The translations under genes and the position numbers were made by a program. Positions 50,437 to 58,224 of a stretch of DNA of 63,418 nt are shown here, in pieces. The notes below the pieces were generated by a model that was given only the letters and a program-made list of their open reading frames with translations, made no database searches and had not been told where the DNA came from. Within the stretch, counting starts at the first letter, position 1. The number at the start of each line of letters is the position of its first letter. The stretch is from contig JBBIJX010000004.1 in NCBI GenBank assembly GCA_037445775.1, forward strand, positions 1 to 63,418, read 5' to 3'. The DNA is from JBBUX01 sp037445775 (lineage in GTDB: Bacteria > Actinomycetota > Coriobacteriia > Anaerosomatales > PHET01).

Positions 50437-53199
50437 ATGAACTCACGTCGCCCGAACCGGTCTCCTGCGTCGTGGGTGATCGTCGCCGGCGCGGTCTTCG
50501 TCTTCATTGGGCTCCCGGTGCTTGCGTGGGCTTCGACGGTGTGGACCGACTATCTGTGGTTCGTCGACTTGGGGCAGTCAGATGTCTTCTGGACGCGCAT
50601 CGTGTCCCAAGTGGCGGTCGGTGGCGCATTCGCAATCGCGGCGTTCGTGTTGCTGTACGGGAACATGCGTCTGGCTCGCCGGTTCGCGCCGTCGCGCGTC
50701 GTCGAGACTGTGGCGTCTGAGAGCATGCCCCCGCAGCTGGCCGAGCTTATCGAACGGGTGCGCGCCGGCGTCGGCCCGATCCTTGACAAGGCCATTCTGT
50801 GGGGCGCGGTGCTGCTCGCGGTCCTTAACGGTATCGCGATGTCGGTCCAGTGGGAGCGGTTGCGGCTGGCTCTCGCCCGGGTCCCGTTCGGCTTCGCCGA
50901 CCCGCAGTTCGGGCGTGACGTCGGGTTCTTCGTGTTTGAGCTGCCGGCGCACGCATCGCTGCAGGTGTGGCTCAGCGACCTGCTGCTGTTGACCGCGCTT
51001 CTCACGGTGCTGGTTCACCTTGTCGACGGCGCTATCCAGCCGTGGCAGCGGTTCCGCGGCGTCGCTTCGCACGTCAAGGCGCACCTGTCGGTGCTTGCGG
51101 CGCTCTACGTGCTGTCCCGTGCCTACGCGTACTGGGTTCGTATCTACGAGCTCAACTTCTCCCCGCGCGGGCAGGTCATCGGTGCATCCTACACGGACGT
51201 TCACGCGCAGCTGCCCGCGTACCGCATCCTCATCGTCGTGTCGGTCGTCGTAGCCCTGGCGCTGTTGCTGAACATCCGCTACCGCGGCTGGCGGCTTCCC
51301 GCGATCGGGCTCACGATCTGGATGGCGGCGCTCGTCGCGCTCGGGTCGATCTGGCCGGGGCTTATGCAGCGCTTTGTCGTCGCGCCGAACGAGGCGGGCC
51401 TTGAGGCGCCCTATATCGAGCGCAATATCGAGATGACCCGGCGCGCGTTCGGGCTTTCCGACGTTAGCGGCAAGCGCTTCCCGGCCGCCGAGACGCTCAC
51501 GGCCGACGACGTCCGGGAGAGCCGTGCGACGCTCGGCAACGTGCGACTGTGGGACCCGCAGATAATCCGGCAGGGGTACCGGCAGCTGCAGACGATCCGG
51601 CCGTACTACGAGTTCGTCGACGTGGACGTGGACCGCTATCTCGTGAACGGGCAACGCCGCCAGATGCTCGTCTCGGCACGCGAAATGAACTCCTTGCTGC
51701 TCGCCGAGACGGCTCAGACGTGGGTGAACCGGCATCTCGTGTATACGCACGGCTTCGGGCTCGTCATGAGTCTCGCAAGCGACCTCGACGCCCGCGGCCT
51801 GCCGCGCTTCGCCGTGGGAGATATCCCGCCGAAGGTCGCGAGCAGCGTCGCAAGCGGCTCACCCGATCTTGTGCAGGACGAGCCGCGCATCTACTTCGGC
51901 GAGGACACGACCGACTACGTCGTCGTCAACACCGGCATCGACGAGTTCGACTACCCGCTCGGTGAGAAGAACGCGACGTATCGTTACAAAGGGGACGCTG
52001 GTATCGAGATCGGCTCGCTTCCGCGACGCATCGCGTGGGCGCTTCGGCTCGGCTCGAGTCAGGTGCTCTTCTCCGAGTACCTCACGCCTGAGAGCCGTGT
52101 CCTCATCCGCCGGGATCTCCAGTCGCGTCTCAGTGAGCTCGCGCCGTGGCTTCGCTACGAGACCGACCCGTATCCGGTGCTCGCAGACGGCCGCATCCTG
52201 TGGGTGGTGGACGCTTACACGATCTCGGATCGCTTCCCGTACGCCCAGGACGTCGCCGGCGTGACGTACCTGCGCAACTCCGTGAAAGTCACCGTTGACG
52301 CGTTCACAGGCGAGACGATCTTCTACGCGTTCGACCCTGAAGACCCGGTGCTCGCGGCGTGGCGCACGGTCTTTCCCTCGCTCTTCACCGACGTCGACGA
52401 GGTTCCAGACTCGGTCCGCGCACACTTCCGCTACCCGAGCGCGCTCTTCAAGGCGCAGGCAGAGATCTACCGCACCTACCACATGACCGACACCGGGGTC
52501 TTCTACAACAAGGAGGACCAGTGGGAGATCCCCGGCGAGCGCAGGGGCGAGCCCATGGACCCGTTCTTCGTTCTTCTGCAGCTTCCGGGCGCATCCTCCG
52601 AGCACTTCTACCTCATGCAGCCCTACACGCCCCGTAACCGCGACAACATGATCGGGTGGATGGCCGCGGCGTCGGACCCGGAGAACTACGGCGAGCGGAC
52701 CGTCTACCTCTTCCCGAAGGAGCGCGTCATCCTTGGCCCCGACCAGGTCAAGGCGCGCATCAACCAAGATCCGGTCATCTCGCCGCAGCTCTCGCTCTGG
52801 AATCAGCGCGGCAGCCAGGTGCTCTTCGGCGACATGGTCGTCATCCCTATCGAAGACTCGGTCATCTACATCCAGCCCCTCTTCTTGCAGGCCGAAGAGA
52901 CCGCGATTCCCGAGCTCACGCGCGTCGTGGTCGCGTATGCCGACGAGGTCGAGATGGACCGGACGCTCGAAGGCGCGCTGCTGAGGGTATTCGGCGAACG
53001 TGCCCCCGCGAGCGAGGAGGGGACGGGCACGCCGGGGGCGGACGGAGCGGCTGCGGACGTCGACGACGCTTCGCGGCTGTACCGCGAGGCTCTCGAGGCG
53101 CAACGCGCCGGTGACTGGGCGCTCTACGGCCGAAAGATCGCGGAACTCGGGCGTGTGCTGAGCGCGCTCGCCGGCGCGGAGGTGACGTCGACGCCGTAG
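50437..53199 (+). CDS. UPF0182 family large membrane protein
   Basis: 920 residues. Seven membrane helices lie in the first about 310 residues, followed by a large extracytoplasmic domain with family motifs such as WLRYETDPYPVL, GVTYLRNSVKV, YRTYHMTD and FYLMQPYTP. An acidic, low-complexity segment (about 860-885) precedes a C-terminal helix. The function of UPF0182 proteins, common in actinobacteria, is unknown. ATG 50437 follows GGAGG by seven bases and lies 22 bases after the HD-GYP stop, so it probably ends the locus 2 operon. Confidence 0.9.
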   Translation: MNSRRPNRSPASWVIVAGAVFVFIGLPVLAWASTVWTDYLWFVDLGQSDVFWTRIVSQVAVGGAFAIAAFVLLYGNMRLARRFAPSRVVETVASESMPPQLAELIERVRAGVGPILDKAILWGAVLLAVLNGIAMSVQWERLRLALARVPFGFADPQFGRDVGFFVFELPAHASLQVWLSDLLLLTALLTVLVHLVDGAIQPWQRFRGVASHVKAHLSVLAALYVLSRAYAYWVRIYELNFSPRGQVIGASYTDVHAQLPAYRILIVVSVVVALALLLNIRYRGWRLPAIGLTIWMAALVALGSIWPGLMQRFVVAPNEAGLEAPYIERNIEMTRRAFGLSDVSGKRFPAAETLTADDVRESRATLGNVRLWDPQIIRQGYRQLQTIRPYYEFVDVDVDRYLVNGQRRQMLVSAREMNSLLLAETAQTWVNRHLVYTHGFGLVMSLASDLDARGLPRFAVGDIPPKVASSVASGSPDLVQDEPRIYFGEDTTDYVVVNTGIDEFDYPLGEKNATYRYKGDAGIEIGSLPRRIAWALRLGSSQVLFSEYLTPESRVLIRRDLQSRLSELAPWLRYETDPYPVLADGRILWVVDAYTISDRFPYAQDVAGVTYLRNSVKVTVDAFTGETIFYAFDPEDPVLAAWRTVFPSLFTDVDEVPDSVRAHFRYPSALFKAQAEIYRTYHMTDTGVFYNKEDQWEIPGERRGEPMDPFFVLLQLPGASSEHFYLMQPYTPRNRDNMIGWMAAASDPENYGERTVYLFPKERVILGPDQVKARINQDPVISPQLSLWNQRGSQVLFGDMVVIPIEDSVIYIQPLFLQAEETAIPELTRVVVAYADEVEMDRTLEGALLRVFGERAPASEEGTGTPGADGAAADVDDASRLYREALEAQRAGDWALYGRKIAELGRVLSALAGAEVTSTP

Positions 53200-53225
53200 C
53201 CCGGAGCTGACTCCGCCGACGGGCT
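53198..53225 (+). terminator. Possible terminator after the UPF0182 gene
   Basis: AGCCCG (53198-53203) pairs with CGGGCT (53220-53225), with an inner GGAG/CTCC stem, right after the stop codon. Only TTTGG follows, so the U-tract is weak. Confidence 0.35.
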
Positions 53226-53239
53226 TTGGCGAACGTAGC

Positions 53240-53251
53240 GAACGCATGTTC
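53240..53251 (+). promoter_or_regulatory. LexA-type SOS box (GAAC-N4-GTTC)
   Basis: GAACGCATGTTC is inside the longer palindrome-armed GCGAAC-GCAT-GTTCGC (53238-53253). It matches the CGAAC-N4-GTTCG operator of Gram-positive and actinobacterial LexA. It ends ten bases upstream of a good -35 box. Which transcript it controls is unclear. Confidence 0.45.
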
Positions 53252-53260
53252 GCTTCACGC

Positions 53261-53289
53261 TTGCTTCGCATGCGAGGACAGTGTAAGGT
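53261..53289 (+). promoter_or_regulatory. Promoter in the gap before the RlpA-like gene
   Basis: TTGCTT (53261-53266), a 17-base spacer and TAAGGT (53284-53289) make a well-spaced promoter. An inverted repeat GTATGCG-ACCC-CGCATAC (53309-53326) lies in the early transcript. The leader to the RlpA-like gene would be about 340 bases, and no convincing gene is seen in 53300-53639. Confidence 0.5.
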
Positions 53290-53639
53290 TCCATTTCGTG
53301 TTCGCGTTGTATGCGACCCCGCATACGTTCGGCCGTGTGAGACCGGGACGGCCGTTGGACCTGCGGTGCGGGGATCGAAGAGCTGGAACCCGGTCGGATC
53401 GGCCAGAGGGAACTCGCCTGGCAGCCCGCGGCGAGTCCCAGTACGACCGAGCTGCAGCACGACAGGTCCACGCCGAAGAGCATAGCGCTTCTCTGGCACT
53501 TGGCGACGGTCCCGCGGACTGTCCGTGCCGGATGCGAGGCAGCTAGCCGTCACCCGATCGCACCCCGCTGTCTGGGCACCGTTGTGCCCCCTGCGCCTCC
53601 GCGCCGTCGCCGGTCATGTCCCCGGACCCGGAGGTCACC

Positions 53640-54221
53640 TTGAGTTCACGCATCACGCTAGTTCCTGTTGCGCCGATAGCGCTTGTCGCCGTCACCTTGA
53701 TGGCGACTGCGATCGCAGCGCTCGTAGGGTGGGCGGGAGTCCCGCAGGCGCGGGCGCTCGCCTCATCGACACTCATCGAATCGGCGGTCATGACTGACAC
53801 GCCCACATGCCCGGAGCCGGACTTCAGCGAAGCAGTCGCTTCGGCGGTTCCGGATGAGGCAGTCGAGCAGATGCTCGCTCCGGTGGTGGAGCGCCCGGCC
53901 ATCAAGAAGCGATCCGTGAGCCGCGTGCGTACGCTGCGCGTCGGCCCGTGGCGCACAGCGCGAGTCTCGTGGTACGGGCCGGGCTTCTACGGCAACACGA
54001 TGGCGGGTGGCGGTAAGCTCAGGCGCGATAGCATGGTCGTCGCGCACCGCTCCATGAAGTTTGGGACGCGGATAGCCTTCAGTTACAAGGGGCGCACCGT
54101 GACCGCCGTCGTCCGAGACCGCGGCCCCTACATCGCGGGTCGCACGTTCGACTTGGGGCCGGGCATCGCCAAGGCGCTGCGATTCCAAGGCGTCGGCGTC
54201 GTCAGGTATCGCGTGCTCTAG
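53640..54221 (+). CDS. RlpA-like double-psi beta-barrel cell-wall protein
   Basis: 193 residues. An N-terminal hydrophobic segment (about 8-28) serves as signal or anchor, then a variable linker. A C-terminal RlpA-like DPBB domain (about 105-193) has VSWYGPGFYGNTMAGGG, MVVAHRSMKFGTRIAF and VVRDRGPYIAGRTFDLG. RlpA relatives act on peptidoglycan or bind it; the conserved Asp and His of active members are present in AH and RDRGP. TTG 53640 is preferred because GGAGGT lies four bases upstream; ATG 53616 is an alternative without a ribosome-binding site. Confidence 0.8.
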   Translation: MSSRITLVPVAPIALVAVTLMATAIAALVGWAGVPQARALASSTLIESAVMTDTPTCPEPDFSEAVASAVPDEAVEQMLAPVVERPAIKKRSVSRVRTLRVGPWRTARVSWYGPGFYGNTMAGGGKLRRDSMVVAHRSMKFGTRIAFSYKGRTVTAVVRDRGPYIAGRTFDLGPGIAKALRFQGVGVVRYRVL

Positions 54222-54301
54222 AACCGCCCTTGGGCTTCGCGTGTCAACGGCCCAGGTGGGGTACCTATGTTTCGTGACGGTGCCCCGAGGAAGAGACCCC
54301 T

Positions 54302-54700
54302 ATGCCCAAAGACGAGGACCGGACCCACGAGGAGAAGAGCGCCCCTGCGGCGACGGACGAATCGAGCGAGGGAACGAGCGGTGGATCCCCGCCGCGAGTG
54401 ACCGTCGCTGACGCCCTCGCGGACTTCGTGCAGATGTTCGTCGACTACGTGCGCCAGGAGACGGACGACCTCGTCAAGGAGAAGGTCGTGCGGCCCGCTC
54501 AGAAGGCCGGCCAAGTGGTCGCGTTTGCGCTGGCCGCAGCCGGCGTGCTGTTCTTGGGCGTCGGCTTCATCAGCGCCGCTGCGCTGCTCGTCCTCGCGGA
54601 CCTGATGGGATGGCCTGCTGCGCTCACTCTGGTTGGGCTGGTGTTGATAGCGTGCGCCGGCGGATTCACCTATCTCAGAATGAAGAGGATGCAGCGATGA
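54302..54700 (+). CDS. Phage-holin-family (DUF1469-like) membrane protein
   Basis: 132 residues. The acidic N-terminus (1-35) and an amphipathic helix (about 40-65: FVQMFVDYVRQETDDLVKE) precede two membrane helices (about 75-95 and 102-122), a layout typical of DUF1469. These proteins are common in actinobacterial chromosomes and are not evidence of a prophage. A GAGGAAGAGA ribosome-binding site precedes ATG 54302. The stop overlaps the next start (ATGA), so both are co-translated. Confidence 0.75.
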   Translation: MPKDEDRTHEEKSAPAATDESSEGTSGGSPPRVTVADALADFVQMFVDYVRQETDDLVKEKVVRPAQKAGQVVAFALAAAGVLFLGVGFISAAALLVLADLMGWPAALTLVGLVLIACAGGFTYLRMKRMQR

Positions 54701-54942
54701 AAGCGAGCCTGCCCGGTCGCGAGCCGATGGATCGCATCAGTCTCGACGACCTGAAGCATCGGGCGGAGGCGGTGCGCGACCTAGCTGTGAGCGACACCAA
54801 GGACGCGGTCGCCCGTGTGCTTCACCAGGAGGCGACGCGGACGCTGCTGATCGTCGCCGGGATCGTCGTGCTCGCCGCATCCGTCTCCTACCTGCTCGGG
54901 TCCCGCAACGCGCGGGGTTTCCACGGCGGCGACGGGTTCTAG
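54697..54942 (+). CDS. Hypothetical single-helix membrane protein
   Basis: 81 residues: a charged helix (about 12-45: ISLDDLKHRAEAVRDLAV) then one membrane helix (about 48-66) and a Gly/His-rich end. It resembles DUF3618-like partners of the holin-family gene. ATG 54697 overlaps the preceding stop by four bases, which fixes the start and implies joint function. Confidence 0.72.
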   Translation: MKASLPGREPMDRISLDDLKHRAEAVRDLAVSDTKDAVARVLHQEATRTLLIVAGIVVLAASVSYLLGSRNARGFHGGDGF

Positions 54943-54954
54943 CTGGCCGCCAAG

Positions 54955-55464
54955 GTGGGCGTCCTTGCAATCGAAAGCGTGACCGTGGACGAGCGGAAGC
55001 TCGAGGCTGTCGTGCGCGTCATCGACACCGCGTTGACGCGTACGTCGGCCGTGCCCGGCGTCGCGACGCGCGCGGTGGCGCTGCTCCCCGGACTTGCGCG
55101 GCACACCTGCGAGAACTCCGACGGGAGATATGCATTGCGCGAGTTCGCGAACACGGAGACGCCGCATCTGCTCGAGCACCTCACCTGCGAGCTCATGGCG
55201 TTGGCGGGCTCGCCGCGGACGCTTCGCGGCGCGACGTCTTGGGATTTCTCCCGCGACGGAGAGGGCGTGTTCCGCGTGTGCCTCGAGTACGACGATGATC
55301 TGGTCGCGCTCGGAGCGCTTCGCGAGGGATGTGCGATCGTCGAGTGGCTGCTGCGGGGAGCGGGCGGCGGCGAGGCACCCGACGTTGATGCGGCTGTCGG
55401 GCGGCTGCGGGCGGCGCGGGGTGGGGCGGCTTCAGGCGGCGGTGGCATCGGCGGCCATTCTTGA
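54955..55464 (+). CDS. Stand-alone cyanophycin-synthetase-N-like domain protein
   Basis: 169 residues. The central part resembles the N-terminal domain of cyanophycin synthetase: a His/Cys segment (LARHTCENSDGRYALREF), HLLEHLTCELMALAG (like the VIEHIALELQ motif) and VFRVCLEYDDD (like YNVVFEY). The ATP-grasp and ligase domains are absent, so it cannot make cyanophycin alone. A Gly/Ala-rich tail ends it. GTG 54955 lies 12 bases after the preceding stop without a clear ribosome-binding site; coupling to the two membrane-protein genes is likely. Function unknown. Confidence 0.65.
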   Translation: MGVLAIESVTVDERKLEAVVRVIDTALTRTSAVPGVATRAVALLPGLARHTCENSDGRYALREFANTETPHLLEHLTCELMALAGSPRTLRGATSWDFSRDGEGVFRVCLEYDDDLVALGALREGCAIVEWLLRGAGGGEAPDVDAAVGRLRAARGGAASGGGGIGGHS

Positions 55465-55511
55465 CGCGTAGCCATGCGAAGTCATACCATAGGTACGAAT
55501 GGGGGTATGAC
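55461..55511 (+). promoter_or_regulatory. Promoter and operator of the RHH-PIN operon at 55514
   Basis: TTGACG (55461-55466), an 18-base spacer and TACCAT (55485-55490) form the promoter. A perfect 8-bp inverted repeat GTCATACC (55481-55488) / GGTATGAC (55504-55511) overlaps the -10 box and ends two bases before the start codon. It is a good candidate for autorepression by the RHH antitoxin. Confidence 0.65.
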
Positions 55512-55513
55512 TC

Positions 55514-55885
55514 GTGGTGCGCAAGGTGACGATATCGTTGCCCGACGAGCTGGCGACCAGCATCGACGCGGAAGCGTCGGCGCTGGGCGTGTCGCGCAGC
55601 GAACTCGTGCAGGAGGCTAGTGCGCACTACCTCGCGCTGTCGTTGGACGAGCGCGCACGTGAGGGGCTCCGGCGGCGCAGGCTTGACGCGCTCGCGGAGA
55701 TGGCCGCGATCGGCGCCGGCCCAGAAGCGGACCCGCGGCCGAGCCTCGAGATCATCCACGAGGGGCGGGACTTTCCAGACGCGCCCTCATGGGACGCGCC
55801 TGAGCGGGCCGCGTGGGAGGAGTCGGTGGGGTACGCGGAGTGGCGGGCAGGGCTGGGACTCGATGTCCACGACGCTCGTCTTTGA
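55514..55885 (+). CDS. Ribbon-helix-helix antitoxin
   Basis: 123 residues. An N-terminal RHH domain (VTISLPDELATSIDAEASALGVSRSELVQEA, cited as the pattern strand-helix-helix over residues 4-36) precedes a charged toxin-binding tail. The RHH part is closely similar to the antitoxin at 19547-19837 (SIPDELL..IDAEA.ALG.SRS.LVQEAS). GTG 55514 or 55517 is the start. The transcript may be leaderless or nearly so, given the promoter position. The end overlaps the PIN toxin by 23 bases. Confidence 0.87.
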   Translation: MVRKVTISLPDELATSIDAEASALGVSRSELVQEASAHYLALSLDERAREGLRRRRLDALAEMAAIGAGPEADPRPSLEIIHEGRDFPDAPSWDAPERAAWEESVGYAEWRAGLGLDVHDARL

Positions 55886-56255
55886 CGCGTCCGCGGCCGT
55901 GAAGTGGTTCCGGCCGCAGGAGCCCGGCGCGGCGGCGGCTCGCTCACTGCTCGAGGACCCGGCGGCCGATGTGTGGCTTCCCGACAACGTGGTGCACGAG
56001 GTCGTGCGGAGCGTCGCTGCGCGCCGTGGCGTGGACGCTGCGGTTCGGGTGTGGGATGCGCTCGCGACCGCCGGGGTACTCGTCGGCCGTGTCGATGCCG
56101 AGCTCGTGAATACGGCGCTGCGCGTCAGCGAGGAGTTCGGATGCACCTACTATGATGCACTTGCGCCGGCACTCGCCCGGCTCGTCGGCGGAACGCTCGT
56201 GTCGGCGGACCGGCGCGCTCACGCGGGGATCCCGGGCGCGCTGATCGTGGGCTGA
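55863..56255 (+). CDS. PIN-domain toxin (VapC-like)
   Basis: 130 residues. It starts MSTTLVFDASAAVKWF with the first catalytic Asp, has Glu in NVVHEVVRS, Asp in TYYDALAPALA and the TLVSADRRAHA strand. It pairs with the overlapping RHH antitoxin and resembles the toxin at 19135-19554. ATG 55863 fits the family N-terminus. It is followed directly by the T-box leader. Confidence 0.88.
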   Translation: MSTTLVFDASAAVKWFRPQEPGAAAARSLLEDPAADVWLPDNVVHEVVRSVAARRGVDAAVRVWDALATAGVLVGRVDAELVNTALRVSEEFGCTYYDALAPALARLVGGTLVSADRRAHAGIPGALIVG

Positions 56256-56256
56256 G

Positions 56257-56590
56257 TGCGGGCGTCTGCGCGGGGTAGGGCGGCGGTGAGAGCGGTCGTT
56301 GACCAGCACTTCCGCCCGGTGCTACCCTGCGTGGACACTCGGACGCGCGAACCGGGGCTGAACATCGAAGCACCACGGACGTGAGGGAAGAGGGCGCGCG
56401 ACGCACCCAGCCACCCCTCCAAAGTCCCCCGCCAGGGCGGCCCATGCGGCCGAGGGAAGCGGGTCGGTCCCGGACCGGTACCCCGGGAATGAGGCTCCTG
56501 AGGCGGCGTGCTTGGCCGCGGGGAGCGAAGATAGGTGGTACCGCGATGCCCCCTCGCCCTATCAGGCCGAGGGGGCTTTGTTGTTGTTCG
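56257..56590 (+). promoter_or_regulatory. T-box riboswitch controlling the aminotransferase, candidate specifier UGG (Trp)
   Basis: The antiterminator signature AGGTGGTACCGCG is at 56533-56545. Stem I is formed by GCGTC/GACGC (56262-56266 with 56342-56346) and a 9-bp helix (56270-56278 with 56322-56330). The 11-base strand between them on the 3' side, 56331-56341, is the specifier loop and contains UGG at 56332-56334 followed by ACA, suggesting tryptophan; GAC or GUG are alternatives. The leader ends in a terminator. Uncharged tRNA binding would allow read-through. Confidence 0.88.
56548..56576 (+). terminator. T-box regulated terminator
   Basis: GCCCCCTCG (56548-56556) pairs with CGAGGGGGC (56568-56576) around an 11-base loop, followed by TTTGTTGTTGTTC. 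Its 5' arm begins three bases after the T-box sequence, so the antiterminator and terminator exclude each other. Confidence 0.85.
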
Positions 56591-56628
56591 GGGGCCGTCA
56601 AGGGGCCTCCCGGAAGCGGGTGAGAGCG

Positions 56629-57900
56629 ATGGGAACCGCCAGGGTCGTCTTCGACAAGTGGCAAGGACGCTACGCTGAACGTCTCGCGGGCGTGCGGTCC
56701 AGCGCGGTGCGCGACCTGTTCGGCGCCGCGTCTCGTTCCGACATGATCTCGCTTGCCGGCGGCATGCCGGAGGTCTCGCGCGTGCCGGCCGAGGCGGTCG
56801 CGCAAGCGGCGCGCGAAGCGGTGCTGCACGAGGGCGCGCAGGCGCTCCAGTACGGCTCGAGCGAGGGCCGTCCGCAGACGCGCACGCTCGTCGTCGAGCT
56901 CATGGCCGAGATCGGTGTGCGCGTATGTGCCGACGACATCGCAATCACCGCCGGTGCCCAGCAGGGCCTGGACCTTCTGGGGAAGGCGTTCCTGAACCCC
57001 GGCGACGTTGTCATCGCCGAGGGTCCCACCTACCTGGGGGCGCTCCAGGCATTCAGCGCGTATCAGCCCGACGTGCGATGCGTGTCGCTCGACGAGCACG
57101 GCATGCGCATGGACCTCCTCGAGGAGGAGCTCAGGCGCGTGGGGCCGCGCGGCGCCAAGTTCATCTACACGATCCCGAACTTCCACAACCCCGGCGGCGT
57201 GACGATGAGCGCCGAGCGCAGACGCCGGCTGCTGGAGCTTTCGCGCGAGTACGACATCCCGGTGGTCGAGGACGATCCGTACGGCCGTCTGCGCTTCGAG
57301 GGCGGCCACATGAAGCCGCTGCGCGCGCTCGACGACGAGGTCATCTACTTGGGCACATTCAGCAAGATCTTCGCACCGGGACTTCGCTTGGGCTGGGTCG
57401 TGGCGCCCAGGCCCATCCTCGCTAAGCTGTTGCTCGTCAAGCAGGGAACCGATCTGTGCGGGAGTGCGTTCGCGCAGGTGACCGCCGAGCGCTACTTCAC
57501 CGGCACGCGCTGGCGCAAGGTGCTGCAGGGGTTGACGCAGACGTATGCCGAACGGCGTGACGCCATGCTTGCCGCGCTTGAAGAGCACTTTCCCGCGGAG
57601 GCGACGTGGACGCGGCCGGAGGGCGGCTTCTTCGTCTGGGTCGAGCTCCCACCCTACGTCGACTGCGCGAACATGCTCGCCGAAGCGGTCGAGCACGGTG
57701 TCGCGTTCGTGCCCGGCGACGGGTTCTTCCCCGACGGGCGCGGGCGCAACTGCATGCGCCTCGCGTTCTGCTATGCAGAACCGGAGGCGATCGCGGAGGG
57801 CATCCGCCGCTTGGGCGAAGTGCTCGAGGACCGGCTTGAGCTCTACCGAGCGTTCATCGCCGCGGGTGCCATCCCGGCTCCGGGTGCGGATGCGGCGTGA
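56629..57900 (+). CDS. PLP-dependent class I aminotransferase (2-aminoadipate/aromatic type)
   Basis: 423 residues of the class I/II aminotransferase fold, closest in pattern to LysN/MocR-type and aromatic aminotransferases. It has LAGGMPEVSRVPAEAV, TAGAQQGLDLLGKAF, YTIPNFHNPGG (PLP-contacting Asn), VVEDDPYGRLRF (Asp) and Lys246 in TFSKIFAPGLRLGW. ATG 56629 is the start; a longer open frame begins inside the T-box terminator and cannot be translated as such. T-box control links it to amino-acid supply, and the UGG candidate would suit an aromatic aminotransferase. A moderate GCGGGTGAG ribosome-binding region precedes it. Confidence 0.9.
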   Translation: MGTARVVFDKWQGRYAERLAGVRSSAVRDLFGAASRSDMISLAGGMPEVSRVPAEAVAQAAREAVLHEGAQALQYGSSEGRPQTRTLVVELMAEIGVRVCADDIAITAGAQQGLDLLGKAFLNPGDVVIAEGPTYLGALQAFSAYQPDVRCVSLDEHGMRMDLLEEELRRVGPRGAKFIYTIPNFHNPGGVTMSAERRRRLLELSREYDIPVVEDDPYGRLRFEGGHMKPLRALDDEVIYLGTFSKIFAPGLRLGWVVAPRPILAKLLLVKQGTDLCGSAFAQVTAERYFTGTRWRKVLQGLTQTYAERRDAMLAALEEHFPAEATWTRPEGGFFVWVELPPYVDCANMLAEAVEHGVAFVPGDGFFPDGRGRNCMRLAFCYAEPEAIAEGIRRLGEVLEDRLELYRAFIAAGAIPAPGADAA

Positions 57901-57912
57901 CGCGGGCGCTCC

Positions 57913-57942
57913 TTGCGGCCACGTTGTAAACGGTTGTAAACT
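57913..57942 (+). promoter_or_regulatory. Promoter and tandem GTTGTAAAC operator of the RHH-PIN-ddl operon
   Basis: TTGCGG (57913-57918), an 18-base spacer and TAAACT (57937-57942) form the promoter. GTTGTAAAC is repeated at 57923-57931 and 57933-57941, ten bases apart, that is one helical turn, overlapping the -10 box. This fits a CopG/RHH operator. Confidence 0.62.
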
Positions 57943-57969
57943 GGTGGGGAACGACGATGGGAGGCCCAC

Positions 57970-58224
57970 ATGGCACGCACTGCGGTGACAATCGGGTTCT
58001 CGGTTCCCCCGGAGGTGGCGGCGTTGGTCGAGCGAATGGCCAAGCGCGAAGGCAAGAGCAAGAGCGAGCTCTTCCGCGACATGGTTCGCGTCTACGAGCG
58101 CGAGCGCGAACTCGAGATCTACGAGGACAATCTCGCGTATGGCCGCGCGAAGGCAGCCGAGCTCGGAATCAAGACCGAAGAGGATGTCGTCCGGCTGATC
58201 CACGAGTGGCGACGGGGTGAATAG
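57970..58224 (+). CDS. Ribbon-helix-helix antitoxin (CopG family)
   Basis: 84 residues. The RHH fold covers residues 5-45 (VTIGFSVPPEVAALVERMA, SKSELFRDMVRVY), followed by a helical tail (ERELEIYEDNLAYGRAKAAELGI, given in outline) that should bind the PIN toxin. It belongs to a different subgroup from the other two RHH antitoxins. GGGAGG precedes ATG 57970. Its end overlaps the toxin start by eight bases. Confidence 0.88.
   Translation: MARTAVTIGFSVPPEVAALVERMAKREGKSKSELFRDMVRVYERERELEIYEDNLAYGRAKAAELGIKTEEDVVRLIHEWRRGE

Noticed and set aside
53226..53546. Small plus-strand ORFs in the gap after the UPF0182 gene
   Set aside because: They start before the only good promoter or have no ribosome-binding site, and their translations are low-complexity and Arg-rich. 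I treat the stretch as regulatory or leader sequence.
54302..54942. Prophage lysis cassette suggested by the holin-like family name
   Set aside because: No phage structural, integrase or endolysin genes are near. DUF1469 proteins are common chromosomal membrane proteins.
56125..58203. 692-codon minus-strand frame across the T-box and aminotransferase
   Set aside because: It spans a regulatory RNA, two real genes and their intergenic regions on the other strand; composition is that of a shadow frame.
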